Source of the DNA: Actinomadura coerulea
GTDB taxonomy: Bacteria > Actinomycetota > Actinomycetes > Streptosporangiales > Streptosporangiaceae
NCBI RefSeq assembly: GCF_014208105.1
Contig: NZ_JACHMQ010000001.1
Coordinates: 4,278,001 to 4,342,000, forward strand
Direction: 5' to 3'
DNA: 64,000 nt
The translations under genes were made by a program, and so were the position numbers. Below the pieces are notes generated by a model. It worked only from the letters and a program-made list of their open reading frames with translations, made no database searches and was not told the DNA's origin. Below, piece after piece: positions 43,122 to 51,913 of the stretch (positions are counted from its first letter, which is position 1; each line of letters opens with the position of its first letter).

Positions 43122-44168
43122 ATGACAGCGGACGGCGAGCCTCGGTCTCTCTCCGACATCACCAAGGACATGGGACTCAACATGTCCGACGTGGCGGCCT
43201 TCTCCGGCCTCGACGAGAGCACGGTCTTCCGGTTGTGGGACAACACGGAATGGCTCGACCGGGTCAGCGGGCGGTCGCTGCAGAGCCTCATGTCGTCCGT
43301 GCCGGGAATCGCCGAGTACTCGATGGCGCACGCCGTCCGGAAGAGGCGCGACGGGCTCGTCGCCGACCTGCACCGCGAAGGGCTCACCGTCAACCTGGAC
43401 GCCCTGCAGAACTCGGCCGTCGCGCAGCAGCACCTGCTCAACGCGCTGGAGGCCGGGCTGCACATCATGCGCGGCCAGGCGACGCAGAAGACGTCCTCGT
43501 TCATCGCCCGCTTCTGGGGGCGCGAGCAGGACACGGCGCTGGAGGCGCTCTACTCCACCGACGCCGGCCAGGGCCTCCTGGCGGACCCCCGGAAGCTCTT
43601 CGACTCGTCCATCGACCTGGCCCCGCGGCTGAACCGCAAGACCTACTCGTTCCACTCGATCCTCGCGCTCAACATCCTCACGCACCAGGTGAGCAAGGTG
43701 ACCGGGGCGCTGGAGGCCGACCTCGGCTTCGAGGTGCCCGGACGGCAGACCGCCTTCATGATGCGCGGCGTGGTGATGGGCTCGCTGATCAGCTCGAACG
43801 ACTTCGACCTGGCCGAGCGCTACCGCCAGGAGCTCGACGCGACGCCCGTCTACGCGGCGCTGGAGGAGTGGTCGTTCCCCACCTACACGCGCGACGGCCG
43901 CATCAGCAGCGACTTCACCCTGCCGAGCTCCCTGTCGCTGCGCAACACGGCCGCCGAGGTGCTCCGCGAGATCGCGGTCTACAACGACGCCTACCTGTAC
44001 TACCTGGCGTCGACGTACATCCCGCTGGCGCTCAAGCGCGACCCGGCGTTCGGCGGGAGGCTCCCCGAGTTGGTCCAGGCGCTGGAACTGCGCGGGGCCG
44101 ACTGCCGGGACAGAAGGATCAGACAGACCTGCAACACGCTGGTGCGGCGGCTCAAGGGCCTCGCCTGA
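43122..44168 (+). CDS. Putative HTH regulator of unknown family
   Basis: 348 residues. Residues 9-45 (LSDITKDMGLNMSDVAAFSG, LDESTVFRLWD) look like an XRE-type helix-turn-helix. The remaining 300 are mainly helical, with a region GQATQKTSSFIARFWG (about 125-140) and a Tyr-rich stretch NDAYLYYLASTYIPLALK near the end; I cannot name this domain. ATG 43122 follows AGGGCGAG. The palindrome with embedded -10 just upstream suggests autoregulation. Followed closely by two methyltransferase genes on the same strand. Confidence 0.65.
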   Translation: MTADGEPRSLSDITKDMGLNMSDVAAFSGLDESTVFRLWDNTEWLDRVSGRSLQSLMSSVPGIAEYSMAHAVRKRRDGLVADLHREGLTVNLDALQNSAVAQQHLLNALEAGLHIMRGQATQKTSSFIARFWGREQDTALEALYSTDAGQGLLADPRKLFDSSIDLAPRLNRKTYSFHSILALNILTHQVSKVTGALEADLGFEVPGRQTAFMMRGVVMGSLISSNDFDLAERYRQELDATPVYAALEEWSFPTYTRDGRISSDFTLPSSLSLRNTAAEVLREIAVYNDAYLYYLASTYIPLALKRDPAFGGRLPELVQALELRGADCRDRRIRQTCNTLVRRLKGLA

Positions 44169-44196
44169 ACCAGGCTTTTTGGAGAATGGGGAGCCG

Positions 44197-44958
44197 GTGG
44201 AGGACACGGCGCAAGCCATCGCGAAACTGACGCGGGCGCGATGGGAGGCGAACGCGCAGTACTGGGTAAAGATCATTAGGGAGCGCCGCGACCGGTACCG
44301 GACCGAGCTGACCGACGCCGCCGTCCTGGACGCCGTCGGCGACTGCTCCGGCCAGCGCGTCCTGGACGCCGGATGCGGCGAGGGCTACCTGGCGCGCAGG
44401 CTCGCCGCCATGGGCGCCGAGGTCACGGGTGTGGACGCGGCGCAGGGCCTGATCGACGCGGCCTCGTCGCACCCGGCGCGGGAGGGCAGGGCCACGTTCA
44501 CCCGCGCCAGCGTCGAGGACCTGCCGCTGGAGGACGACCGGTTCGACCTCGTCCTGTGCAACCACCTGTTCAGCCACCTCCAGGACCCGTCCCGCGCCAT
44601 CGGCGAGTTCTCGCGCGTCCTGCGCAGCGGCGGGCGGCTGATCCTGCTGACCCTGCACCCCTGCTTCTACGTGGAGAACGCCGAGCAGGGCGCGGCGAGC
44701 AGCGTCCCGGCGGCCCAGTACTTCACCCCCCGCGGCATCGACCAGCGGTTCATGGTGGACGGCCTGGAATCCCCTTCGATGATCACAAGCTGGCTCCGGC
44801 CGCTGGAGTACTACGCTGGAACGCTCCGAGACGCCGGATTCGTCATCGCGGACCTGCGCGAACCGCACCCGACGGAGGAGCAGCTGCGGGACGACCCGTG
44901 GTGGCGCAAGGGCTTCCCCACCGCCATGTTCATGCTCCTGATCGCGGAGCGCCGTTAG
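44197..44958 (+). CDS. Class I SAM-dependent methyltransferase
   Basis: 253 residues from GTG 44197 (TTG 44179 possible). Methyltransf_11/UbiE-like fold: VLDAGCGEGYLARRLA (motif I), VTGVDAAQGLI (motif II), DRFDLVLCNHLFSHL, and VLRSGGRLILLTLHP. The C-terminal MITSWLRPLEYYAGTLRDAG is typical of small-molecule methyltransferases. It starts 28 bp after the HTH regulator gene and is 10 bp ahead of another methyltransferase, so the three probably share a transcript. Substrate unknown. Confidence 0.9.
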   Translation: MEDTAQAIAKLTRARWEANAQYWVKIIRERRDRYRTELTDAAVLDAVGDCSGQRVLDAGCGEGYLARRLAAMGAEVTGVDAAQGLIDAASSHPAREGRATFTRASVEDLPLEDDRFDLVLCNHLFSHLQDPSRAIGEFSRVLRSGGRLILLTLHPCFYVENAEQGAASSVPAAQYFTPRGIDQRFMVDGLESPSMITSWLRPLEYYAGTLRDAGFVIADLREPHPTEEQLRDDPWWRKGFPTAMFMLLIAERR

Positions 44959-44968
44959 AGTCGTCCCC

Positions 44969-45550
44969 ATGGAGGACGTGCCGGCGGGGTTAGCCGAACA
45001 TCCGGACAGGCTCCGGTGGAACGAGAAGTACGCGGACTCGTCCGGACCGTCGCGGGCCCACCCGCTCGCGGAGCGGGCGCTGTCGCTCGGCATGCCGGAC
45101 GGCGGGGTGCTCGACCTGGCGTCCGGGCCGTCCGGCAGCGCCCTGCTGGCCGCCTGGACGGGACGCCGCGTGACGGCCGTCGACATCTCCGAGATCGCCC
45201 TCGCGCGGCTCGGCGCGGAGGCCCGGCGGCGCGGCCTCGGCCCGCTGGTCACCCTCGTCCAGGCCGACCTGGGCGCCTGGCGGCCGGGCCCGGACAGGTA
45301 CGCGCTCGTCCTGTGCACGGGGTTCTGGGACCGCGCCGTCTTCGAGCGCGCGACCGGGGCCGTCCTGCCCGGCGGCCTGCTGGCCTGGGAGGCCTTCACC
45401 GAGGCCGCCCGCCGCGACCGGCCGCGGCTGCCCGCGCAGTGGTGCCTCAGGCCCGGTGAGCCCGCCTCGCTCCTGCCGGACGGCTTCACCGTCCTCGACC
45501 AGTACGACGACGGCGGCAAACGCCGCTTCCTCGCCCGCCGCGGCGACTGA
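44969..45550 (+). CDS. TehB-like class I methyltransferase
   Basis: 193 residues. RWNEKYADSSGPSRAHPL at the N-terminus and VLDLASGPSGSALLAAWTG, VTAVDISEIALARL as SAM-binding motifs resemble the TehB/tellurite-type methyltransferases, where the first glycine-rich loop is normally GxGxG; here it is partly replaced (LASGPSG). Start ATG 44969, ten bases after the preceding stop. Substrate unknown. Confidence 0.88.
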   Translation: MEDVPAGLAEHPDRLRWNEKYADSSGPSRAHPLAERALSLGMPDGGVLDLASGPSGSALLAAWTGRRVTAVDISEIALARLGAEARRRGLGPLVTLVQADLGAWRPGPDRYALVLCTGFWDRAVFERATGAVLPGGLLAWEAFTEAARRDRPRLPAQWCLRPGEPASLLPDGFTVLDQYDDGGKRRFLARRGD

Positions 45551-45568
45551 CGCCCCACCTGGGCGCAG

Positions 45569-45623
45569 AAAAAATGCTCCGGCGAGCGGACGCGGCACGC
45601 AGCCGCGCCCACCCGCCGGAACA
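45569..45623 (-). terminator. Terminator of small gene 45662-45898
   Basis: On the minus strand TGTTCCGGCG (45623-45614) pairs with 45584-45575, allowing one G-U, followed by TTTTTT (45574-45569). The 29-base interior can form an inner stem. It may serve the convergent methyltransferase operon too. Confidence 0.8.
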
Positions 45624-45661
45624 CTAGATCACCTGGCGCAGTGACGGCGGTCCGTCAGACG

Positions 45662-45898
45662 TCAGCCATTGCGGATGACGTTGGCGGCCGCGTCGATCTG
45701 CGCCTGCGTCTTGTCGATCTGCTCCTGCACCAGGGGGTGCAGGGTGCTGGACGTGTCGCTCTTGGACGACTTGCCGCTCCCTCGTCCCGAGGTACTGGAC
45801 CCGCTGCTCGGGCTGTGCGGAACGACGCTGAACGTGCGCCCGTCCGGGTCGTTGCCGCTGTTGGTGTGCGGGGTGTTGACCCTGTTCTTCTTGCTCAT
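45662..45898 (-). CDS. Small Ser/Gly-rich soluble protein
   Basis: 78 residues: a basic N-terminus, a Ser/Gly/Lys linker (SSGSSTSGRGSGKSSKSD) and an amphipathic C-terminal helix (VQEQIDKTQAQIDAAANVI). No known family. ATG 45898 follows GAAGGGAAGCGAACC. Upstream is TTGCGT-N17-CGGTCT and a hairpin, so it shares the promoter pattern of the accessory small genes far to the left; a strong terminator closes it. Both suggest a real, tightly bounded gene. Confidence 0.7.
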   Translation of the reverse strand: MSKKNRVNTPHTNSGNDPDGRTFSVVPHSPSSGSSTSGRGSGKSSKSDTSSTLHPLVQEQIDKTQAQIDAAANVIRNG

Positions 45899-45986
45899 GG
45901 TTCGCTTCCCTTCGATCTCGCAATCGCGTCCTGCCGGCTACCGACAGGACTTGATCTAGACCGTGCGCCCCCGGCGCCATACGCAA
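45899..45986 (-). promoter_or_regulatory. Class C leader of gene 45662-45898
   Basis: On the minus strand: TTGCGT (45986-45981), 17 bases, CGGTCT (45963-45958), TAGATCAA, a GTCCTG/CAGGAC hairpin, GCGATTGCG, then GAAGGGAAG before the ATG. Similar order to 15278-15361 and 35042-35133, with other stem bases. Confidence 0.6.
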
Positions 45987-45999
45987 GGCGCGGGGCGGG

Positions 46000-46833
46000 T
46001 CAGTCAATGTCCACGACGATCGGGGCGTGGTCGGACGGGCCCTTGCCCTTGCGGGCCTCGCGGTCGACGTAGGCGGAGGCGACGCGTCCGGCGACGTCCT
46101 CGCTCGCGTAGAACAGGTCGATGCGCATGCCCATGTTCTTGTGAAACGCGCCCGCCCGGTAATCCCAGTACGTGTAGGGGTGAGGGCCCTTCATGGGCGT
46201 CGGGACGACGTCGTGGAGGCCGAGGGCCTTGAGGTCGGCGAGCGCCTGCCGCTCGGGGGGTGTGACGTGCGTTGAGCCGGCGAAGACGGCCGGATCCCAG
46301 ACGTCCTCGTCGGTTGGGGCGACGTTGTAGTCGCCGCAGGCGACCAGTGGCGACCCCGCGGCCAGTTCCTCCGCGAGAGCATCGCGGAGGGCCGCGAACC
46401 AAGCGAGCTTGTAGGTGTAATGGGCCGATTCCGGAGTCCGGCCGTTCGGCGCGTACAGCGACCAGATCCGGACGCCGCCGCAGGTGGCGCCGATAGCGCG
46501 GGCCTCGGGCGCCAGCAGGACGGGCTCGGTCAGCTCCATCTGCGCGTCCTCGCCTTCGGCCCCCGCCTCGCCCGCGTAGGCGGGCTCCCCCGGGAAGCCG
46601 AGCGCGACGTCCTCGATTCCGACCCTCGAAAGAACGGCCACGCCGTTCCACCGCCCGTCGCCGTGCGCGGCCGTGGCGTACCCGAGTTCCTCGACCTCCG
46701 CGGCGGGGAAGAGATCGGCGCGGCACTTGGTCTCCTGGAGGCAGACCACGTCCGGCTTCGTCTCGTCCAGCCAGGCGAGAAGGCGCGGGAGGCGTGCCTT
46801 GACGGAATTGACGTTCCACGTCGCGAGGCGCAT
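46000..46833 (-). CDS. xth: Exodeoxyribonuclease III
   Basis: 277 residues of the exonuclease III/AP endonuclease family, which cuts DNA at abasic sites. Catalytic motifs in order: TWNVNSVKARL, CLQETKC, SLYAPNG, GDYNVAPTD, RIDLFYAS and the final SDHAPIVVD, including the Asn, Glu, Tyr, Asp-Asn and Asp-His residues. Length and motif spacing are normal. ATG 46833. Divergent from the FKBP gene. Confidence 0.96.
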   Translation of the reverse strand: MRLATWNVNSVKARLPRLLAWLDETKPDVVCLQETKCRADLFPAAEVEELGYATAAHGDGRWNGVAVLSRVGIEDVALGFPGEPAYAGEAGAEGEDAQMELTEPVLLAPEARAIGATCGGVRIWSLYAPNGRTPESAHYTYKLAWFAALRDALAEELAAGSPLVACGDYNVAPTDEDVWDPAVFAGSTHVTPPERQALADLKALGLHDVVPTPMKGPHPYTYWDYRAGAFHKNMGMRIDLFYASEDVAGRVASAYVDREARKGKGPSDHAPIVVDID

Positions 46834-47054
46834 CCCCCCAGCCTGCCATCCACGGCGGCGTGGAGGCGTGTGTCACTCGTCAGGCGGGGATATCCTGACG
46901 CCTTCCCCTGTCCCCTGCCAGACGACACCGCTCCTTGTGTGACCGGTAGATTGCGGGTCGGCCTCCTTTACCCGGTTTTCACGCTGTGCTTAGCCCGGCC
47001 CTGGAAGGGTGGTCACGGTTGTGGTGTCGTCGAACCCGGAGCAAGTGAGGAAAC

Positions 47055-48203
47055 ATGTCCGAGGATGACAAGCCCCGGGGCAAGCCGGCGGTCAAGGCGA
47101 AGGCGAAGATCCCGAACGCCCAGAGCATCCGCAGCCCCGAGTTCACCCCGCACGGCATCAGCGCCGGCCGCGGCAGCGGGCTGAACCGGCCCTCGGCGCT
47201 GACCGCCAAGGAGGCGAAGAAGCGCCGGCTGATGATGATCGCCGGGATCGTGGTCGCCGCGCTCGCGATCACGGGCGGGGTGTTCTGGTGGGTCAGCCGG
47301 CCCGGGCCGAAGATCGAGGTGACCGGCAAGTTCGCCGCCGAGCCCAAGGTCGAGATCCCGAAGAAGCTGGAGCCGACCAGGACGCTCAAGGTGAGCACGC
47401 CGATCAAGGGCGGCGGCCCCGTCGCCGCCGAGGGCGACACCGTCTACGTCCAGTTCGCGACCTACAAGTGGTCGAAGGACAAGGACGAGGAGAACTCGCG
47501 GGTGAAGAGCACCAGCGAGAAGGTCCGCTCCTCCTACGAGGAGGGCCAGCAGCAGGGCGGCGGCGGCCCGATGCACCTCGTCATCGGCAAGAGCGGGCTC
47601 AAGGACATCGACAAGAGCCTCGTCGGCAAGTCCGCCGGCAGCCGGCTCGTCATGCAGCTCCCGCCGTCCAAGGAGCTCACCCAGCTGAGCCCGCAGCAGA
47701 TCACCGACAAGGACGCGATCCTGTTCATCATGGACGTCCAGGCGGTCGTCCCGAAGAGCCAGCAGCCGCAGGGCACCGCGCAGAAGCTGGACGACAAGTC
47801 GCTTCCCAAGGTCGAGGACAAGGGCGCCGGCAAGGAGCCCAAGGTCACGGTCCCGGACAAGGACGCGCCCAAGAAGTTCGAGGCCAAGACCCTCGTCGCG
47901 GGCAACGGGCCCGCGCTGGCCAAGGGCGACGAGGCGGTCGTCAACTACACCGGCAAGATCTGGAAGTCCGGCGACAAGTTCGACTCCAGCTGGGACAACA
48001 AGCAGCCCGCGACGTTCCCGATCGGCCTGGGGCAGACCATCCCCGGCTTCGACAAGGGGCTCACCGGCGCGAAGGTCGGCAGCCGCGTGCTGCTCGTCCT
48101 GCCGCCGGACGAGGGCTACGGCAAGAAGGGCAGCCCGCCCAAGATCAAGGGGGACGACACCCTGGTCTTCGTGGTGGACATCCTCGCGAAGGTCTACAAG
48201 TGA
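47055..48203 (+). CDS. Membrane-anchored tandem FKBP peptidyl-prolyl isomerase
   Basis: 382 residues. The N-terminal 55 are basic and cytoplasmic, one helix (about 60-80, MIAGIVVAALAITGGVFWWV) anchors it, and two extracytoplasmic FKBP domains follow. The first (about 100-235) is divergent, with an acidic/Lys insert. The second (about 285-382) is standard: VNYTGKIWKSGDKFDSSWD, FPIGLGQTIPGFDKGLTG, VLLVLPPDEGYG, LVFVVDIL. It should speed proline isomerisation in exported proteins. ATG 47055 follows GTGAGGAAAC. A terminator follows. Confidence 0.93.
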   Translation: MSEDDKPRGKPAVKAKAKIPNAQSIRSPEFTPHGISAGRGSGLNRPSALTAKEAKKRRLMMIAGIVVAALAITGGVFWWVSRPGPKIEVTGKFAAEPKVEIPKKLEPTRTLKVSTPIKGGGPVAAEGDTVYVQFATYKWSKDKDEENSRVKSTSEKVRSSYEEGQQQGGGGPMHLVIGKSGLKDIDKSLVGKSAGSRLVMQLPPSKELTQLSPQQITDKDAILFIMDVQAVVPKSQQPQGTAQKLDDKSLPKVEDKGAGKEPKVTVPDKDAPKKFEAKTLVAGNGPALAKGDEAVVNYTGKIWKSGDKFDSSWDNKQPATFPIGLGQTIPGFDKGLTGAKVGSRVLLVLPPDEGYGKKGSPPKIKGDDTLVFVVDILAKVYK

Positions 48204-48229
48204 CCTGACCGAGGCGCGGCCGTGCGCGG

Positions 48230-48265
48230 GAGCGGCGGGGCACCCGGTCGGGGTCCCCGCCGCTC
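48230..48265 (+). terminator. Terminator after FKBP gene
   Basis: GAGCGGCGGGG (48230-48240) pairs exactly with CCCCGCCGCTC (48255-48265), followed by GGCTTTT. Confidence 0.9.
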
Positions 48266-48419
48266 GGCTTTTCACGAAAGGCCGCCCGCTGCGACATCCG
48301 TCACGACAACCGGGGAGGCGGATTGCCCGTCCTCCTTTGGGAAGCGCGGATGCGCATTGGGCGGTCGGCGCACGGATTCCCTCAGGTATCGTCTGTAACG
48401 CATTAAACACGGGGGGCTT

Positions 48420-51299
48420 GTGAGCGACAGCGAGAAGATCTCGGAGCGCGAGGAGCGCTCCGGGACGGGCCATGCGGACCGGCACGAAAGCGAGGCCGGG
48501 ACACCGGCCGGCGCGGACGGTCCCGCGCCCGCCACGCTGACCGCGGACACCGAAGCCGCCGCCGGAGAAACCGCCGGTGACGCCGAATTCACCGGCGAGG
48601 GCGACATATCTCGAAACGGCGATAAGGAGCGCGAAGAGGCCGCCGCCGCCGCCGGTGAGGGACCCGAATCGGCCCCCGCCGATATCGCCCCCGCCTCCGC
48701 TGATTCCGCCCCTGACACCTCCGGCGCCGCCGAACCCGCCGTCGAGGCACCGACCGTCCCCGCCGAGACCGACGCGACCATCGGGGCCGAGCCCGACGAG
48801 GTGACCGCGTCCGACGAGGTGACCCCGTCGGACGGCGCCACCGGGGCCGGCCAGGACGTTGAGACCGGCGAGGCCGCGGCGGCCGACGCGGTGATCACGC
48901 CCGGCACCGGCAGCACGTCCGGCGAGACGGCCGCGGCCCGCGAGGCCGCTGTGACCGATGAGCCCGCTGTGACTGATGCGCCCGCCGGGATCGCTGCGAC
49001 TGACGGGGTCGCTGCGACTGACGATGCCACCGCGGTCGATGGTGTCGATGGGGCCGTCACCGGAGATACCAAGAGCATGGCCGCCGCCAAACGCGACTCG
49101 ACCCAGCCAGGCTCCCATGCCGGGGGCCCGCCGCCCGGGTCCGGACCCGGGCGCGGCGGGGGCGGGGGCAAGGGGCCGGGCAAGAAGCCGCGCAGCCGCA
49201 GGTCGCGGTTCCTGCGCCGCACGCTGTTCCTGATCCTCGGCTTCATCGGGTTCTGCGTCGTCGCGTTCGGCGTCGCCTACCTGTTCACGCCGGTGCCGTC
49301 GGCGCAGGAGCAGGCGATCGCGCAGGGGCCGACGTTCTACTACTCCGACGGCAAGACGCAGATCGCCAAGACCGGGATGAACCGGGACGCGGTCAAGCTC
49401 GACAAGATCCCCGAGAGCACCCGGGCCGCGGTGATCGCCGCGGAGAACCGCAGCTTCTACGACGACCCGGGGGTGTCGGTCCAGGGCACGGCGCGGGCGC
49501 TGTGGTCCACCGCCACCGGCAAGCAGCTGCAGGGCGGCTCGACGATCACCCAGCAGATGGTCCGCAACTACTACGGCGGCATCGGCAAGGACCGCTCGGT
49601 CACCCGCAAGCTCAAGGAGGTCATGGTCTCCCTGAAGGTGGGCCGGGAGAAGGACAAGGACTGGATCCTCGAGCAGTACCTCAACACCATCTACTTCGGC
49701 CGCGACGCCTACGGCGTGCAGGCCGCCGCGCACGCCTACTACAACAAGGACGTCTCGAAGCTGACGCCCGCGGAGGGCGCGTACCTCGCCGCCGCGATCC
49801 AGCAGCCGAGCAACTTCGCCGACCCGACCGGCCCCCGCCGCGCCTACTCCGAGCAGCGCTGGCGCGCGATCGTCGGCAACATGGTCCGGGACGGGGCGCT
49901 CACCTCGTCCGAGGCGGCCTCGCTGACCTTCCCGGCCCCCGGCAAGGAGAAGATCACCGACGTCCTCAAGGGCCAGCGCGGCTACATGGTGAACGTGGCC
50001 AAGAAGGAGCTCACCGAGCGCCGCGGCTACAGCGAGGACGAGATCAACCGCAGCGGGCTGAAGATCACCACGACGTTCGACAAGCGGCTGATGGACGCGA
50101 TGCGGCAGGCCGTCGCGAACAACGCACCGAACGGGATGAGCAAGAAGATCCGCACCGGCGCGGTGTCGGTCGACCCGAAGACCGGGCAGGTGGTCGCCTT
50201 CTACGGCGGCCGCGGCTACCTGGAGGAGGCGCTGAGCAGCGCCTTCGGCGACTGGGCGCAGGCCGGTTCGGGGTTCAAGCCGATCGCGCTGGCGGCCGCG
50301 CTGGACGACGGCAAGACGCTGTCCACCAGCTACGACGGCAGCTCCCCGCAGTACTTCCACGGCTCGTCCATCCACAACGACAGCAACGAGAATTTCGGGA
50401 CGGTCAACCTCGTCACCGCCACCGAGCACTCGATCAACACGGCCTACGTCAACCTCGGCCAGGACATCGGCAACAAGAAGATCGCCGCGATGGCCGAGAA
50501 GATGGGGATCCCCGCGGCGCGGATGAAGCCCGAGCAGCGGGACGCCGCCACGTTCCCGCTCGGCATCGTGTCGCTGCACCCGGTCGAGCAGGCCAGCGTG
50601 TACTCGACGTTCGCCTCCGAGGGCGTGCACCGGACGCCGTTCGTGGTGAAGTCGGTCACCGACAACGAGAACCACAAGCGCGTTTTCACCGAGAAGGGCG
50701 AGCGGGCCTTCAGCCAGCAGGTCGCCCGTGACGCCACGTACGCCATGCAGAAGGTCGTGCAGGGCGGCACCGGCACCGGCGCTCAGCTGCCCGACGGCCG
50801 CGACGTCGCCGGCAAGACGGGCACCACCGACGAGGGCCGCGCGATCTGGTTCAACGGGTTCATCCCGCAGATGGCGACGACGGTCGCGATGTTCCGCAGC
50901 GACGGCAAGCCGCTGAACATCCCCGGGTACGGCGCGTACGGCGGGCAGCTGCCCGCCCAGATCTGGCGCTCGTACATGTCGGACGCGGTGAACATCAAGG
51001 GCTACGACCCCGACTCCTTCGGGGAGCCGTCGATGACGCCCGGCAGCGGCTGGGGCGGCCCGACGCAGGACGCTCCCCCGAGCGGCCCGCAGCCGCCGCC
51101 GGACACGCGCGGGCCCGTCGAGCCGCCGCCGTCCACGAAGCAGCCCGACATCCCGGCGCCCCCCACCGACCTGCCGACCATCATCCCGCCGCAGGAGCCC
51201 GGCGGAGGCAACGACGGGGGCGACGGAGGCGACGGCGGAACCGGCGGCGAACCCGGAGGCGGAACCGGCGGCGGACCGCTGGGCGGAACCGGCGGATAG
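48420..51299 (+). CDS. Class A penicillin-binding protein (bifunctional)
   Basis: 959 residues from GTG 48420. Residues 1-255 are a long acidic Ala/Glu/Thr/Gly tail on the cytoplasmic side; a membrane helix lies at about 267-290. The GT51 transglycosylase domain has AAVIAAENRSFYDDPG (about 338), GGSTITQQMVRNYY and EGAYLAAAIQQPS. The transpeptidase domain has the active-site SGFK (about 616), HSIN (about 671) and KTGT (about 798). Residues 875-959 are Pro/Gly rich. It polymerises and crosslinks peptidoglycan. The acidic tail is unusually long and may bind a divisome or elongation partner. Confidence 0.95.
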   Translation: MSDSEKISEREERSGTGHADRHESEAGTPAGADGPAPATLTADTEAAAGETAGDAEFTGEGDISRNGDKEREEAAAAAGEGPESAPADIAPASADSAPDTSGAAEPAVEAPTVPAETDATIGAEPDEVTASDEVTPSDGATGAGQDVETGEAAAADAVITPGTGSTSGETAAAREAAVTDEPAVTDAPAGIAATDGVAATDDATAVDGVDGAVTGDTKSMAAAKRDSTQPGSHAGGPPPGSGPGRGGGGGKGPGKKPRSRRSRFLRRTLFLILGFIGFCVVAFGVAYLFTPVPSAQEQAIAQGPTFYYSDGKTQIAKTGMNRDAVKLDKIPESTRAAVIAAENRSFYDDPGVSVQGTARALWSTATGKQLQGGSTITQQMVRNYYGGIGKDRSVTRKLKEVMVSLKVGREKDKDWILEQYLNTIYFGRDAYGVQAAAHAYYNKDVSKLTPAEGAYLAAAIQQPSNFADPTGPRRAYSEQRWRAIVGNMVRDGALTSSEAASLTFPAPGKEKITDVLKGQRGYMVNVAKKELTERRGYSEDEINRSGLKITTTFDKRLMDAMRQAVANNAPNGMSKKIRTGAVSVDPKTGQVVAFYGGRGYLEEALSSAFGDWAQAGSGFKPIALAAALDDGKTLSTSYDGSSPQYFHGSSIHNDSNENFGTVNLVTATEHSINTAYVNLGQDIGNKKIAAMAEKMGIPAARMKPEQRDAATFPLGIVSLHPVEQASVYSTFASEGVHRTPFVVKSVTDNENHKRVFTEKGERAFSQQVARDATYAMQKVVQGGTGTGAQLPDGRDVAGKTGTTDEGRAIWFNGFIPQMATTVAMFRSDGKPLNIPGYGAYGGQLPAQIWRSYMSDAVNIKGYDPDSFGEPSMTPGSGWGGPTQDAPPSGPQPPPDTRGPVEPPPSTKQPDIPAPPTDLPTIIPPQEPGGGNDGGDGGDGGTGGEPGGGTGGGPLGGTGG

Positions 51300-51330
51300 C
51301 CCGGAACCGGCGGGCGGCCCCCGCGGCCCC

Positions 51331-51705
51331 TCAGTCGCAGGCCTTGCCGATGACGGCCGGCGTCTCCCTGATCACGCTGTCGAGCCGGGAGACGTCGCCG
51401 TCGCCGACCCCGGGCGCGGCGTCGCGGAGCCTGCCCGCCTCCACCTTCAGCGCCTTGCTCAGGTCGGCGTCGTCGGCCTGCTTCGCGAGCCCGTCGACGC
51501 GTCCGGCGAGCTGCTCGGTGGCCTGCCGCCACTGCGCGGGCTCGGCCGCCGGAACACTCCGCACCTGGGTGACGTACTGCTGGAACGCCTTCTTCGTGTC
51601 GGTGCACACCTGGGCGGAGTTACCGCCGCCCAGCGCCCCGCACCCGCTGAGGGCACCGAGCACCAGCGCGCCGCCGGCCAGCGTCCGAACCACCCGGTAC
51701 CGCAT
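51331..51705 (-). CDS. Small lipoprotein
   Basis: 124 residues with a lipoprotein signal: basic start MRYRVVRTL, hydrophobic AGGALVLGAL and lipobox LSGC with Cys at 22. The mature part is a helical bundle-like domain (TKKAFQQYVTQVRSVPAAEP, ATEQLAGRVDGLAKQADDAD) with cysteines near both ends that could form a disulfide. Faces the envelope; function unknown. Convergent with the PBP gene. Confidence 0.85.
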   Translation of the reverse strand: MRYRVVRTLAGGALVLGALSGCGALGGGNSAQVCTDTKKAFQQYVTQVRSVPAAEPAQWRQATEQLAGRVDGLAKQADDADLSKALKVEAGRLRDAAPGVGDGDVSRLDSVIRETPAVIGKACD

Positions 51706-51752
51706 CGCACCCTCCCCTTGATCCCCGATCGGCTCCGCATATACTTCCGCAT

Positions 51753-51834
51753 GAGGTCATGAGCGCCAGCGCAAAGCCCCGGCTTGCTGGCCGGCAACCC
51801 TTCGTCCGCGATGGGGTGCCCCGGGTGAGGACCT
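51753..51834 (+). ncRNA. SAM-IV riboswitch
   Basis: GGTCATGAGCGCCAGCG, AAGCCCCGGCTTGCTGGCC, GGCAACCC and GGGGTGCCCCGGGTGAGGACC occur in the order and spacing of the actinobacterial SAM-IV class, which binds S-adenosylmethionine. The closing stem pairs AGGTC (51754-51758) with GACCT (51829-51833). It normally shuts off sulfur and methionine genes when SAM is abundant. Confidence 0.93.
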
Positions 51835-51883
51835 GGCCGGACGCGGCACCGCGTTCCGGCAAGCGCGGATCCCGGCCGGCAAC

Positions 51884-51902
51884 CCGGGGTCCCTGACCCC
51901 GG
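51884..51902 (+). promoter_or_regulatory. Expression-platform hairpin before ribosome binding site
   Basis: CCGGGGTC (51884-51891) pairs with GACCCCGG (51895-51902) around CCT. Its 3' end overlaps the GGAAGG ribosome binding site of the aminotransferase gene, so it can hide that site; this fits translational control by the SAM-IV switch. Confidence 0.65.
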
Positions 51903-51913
51903 AAGGTCCCGGC

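Noticed and set aside
47013..50675. Very long open frame antisense to the FKBP and PBP genes
   Set aside because: Its residues mirror the codon composition of the two real genes and match no family.
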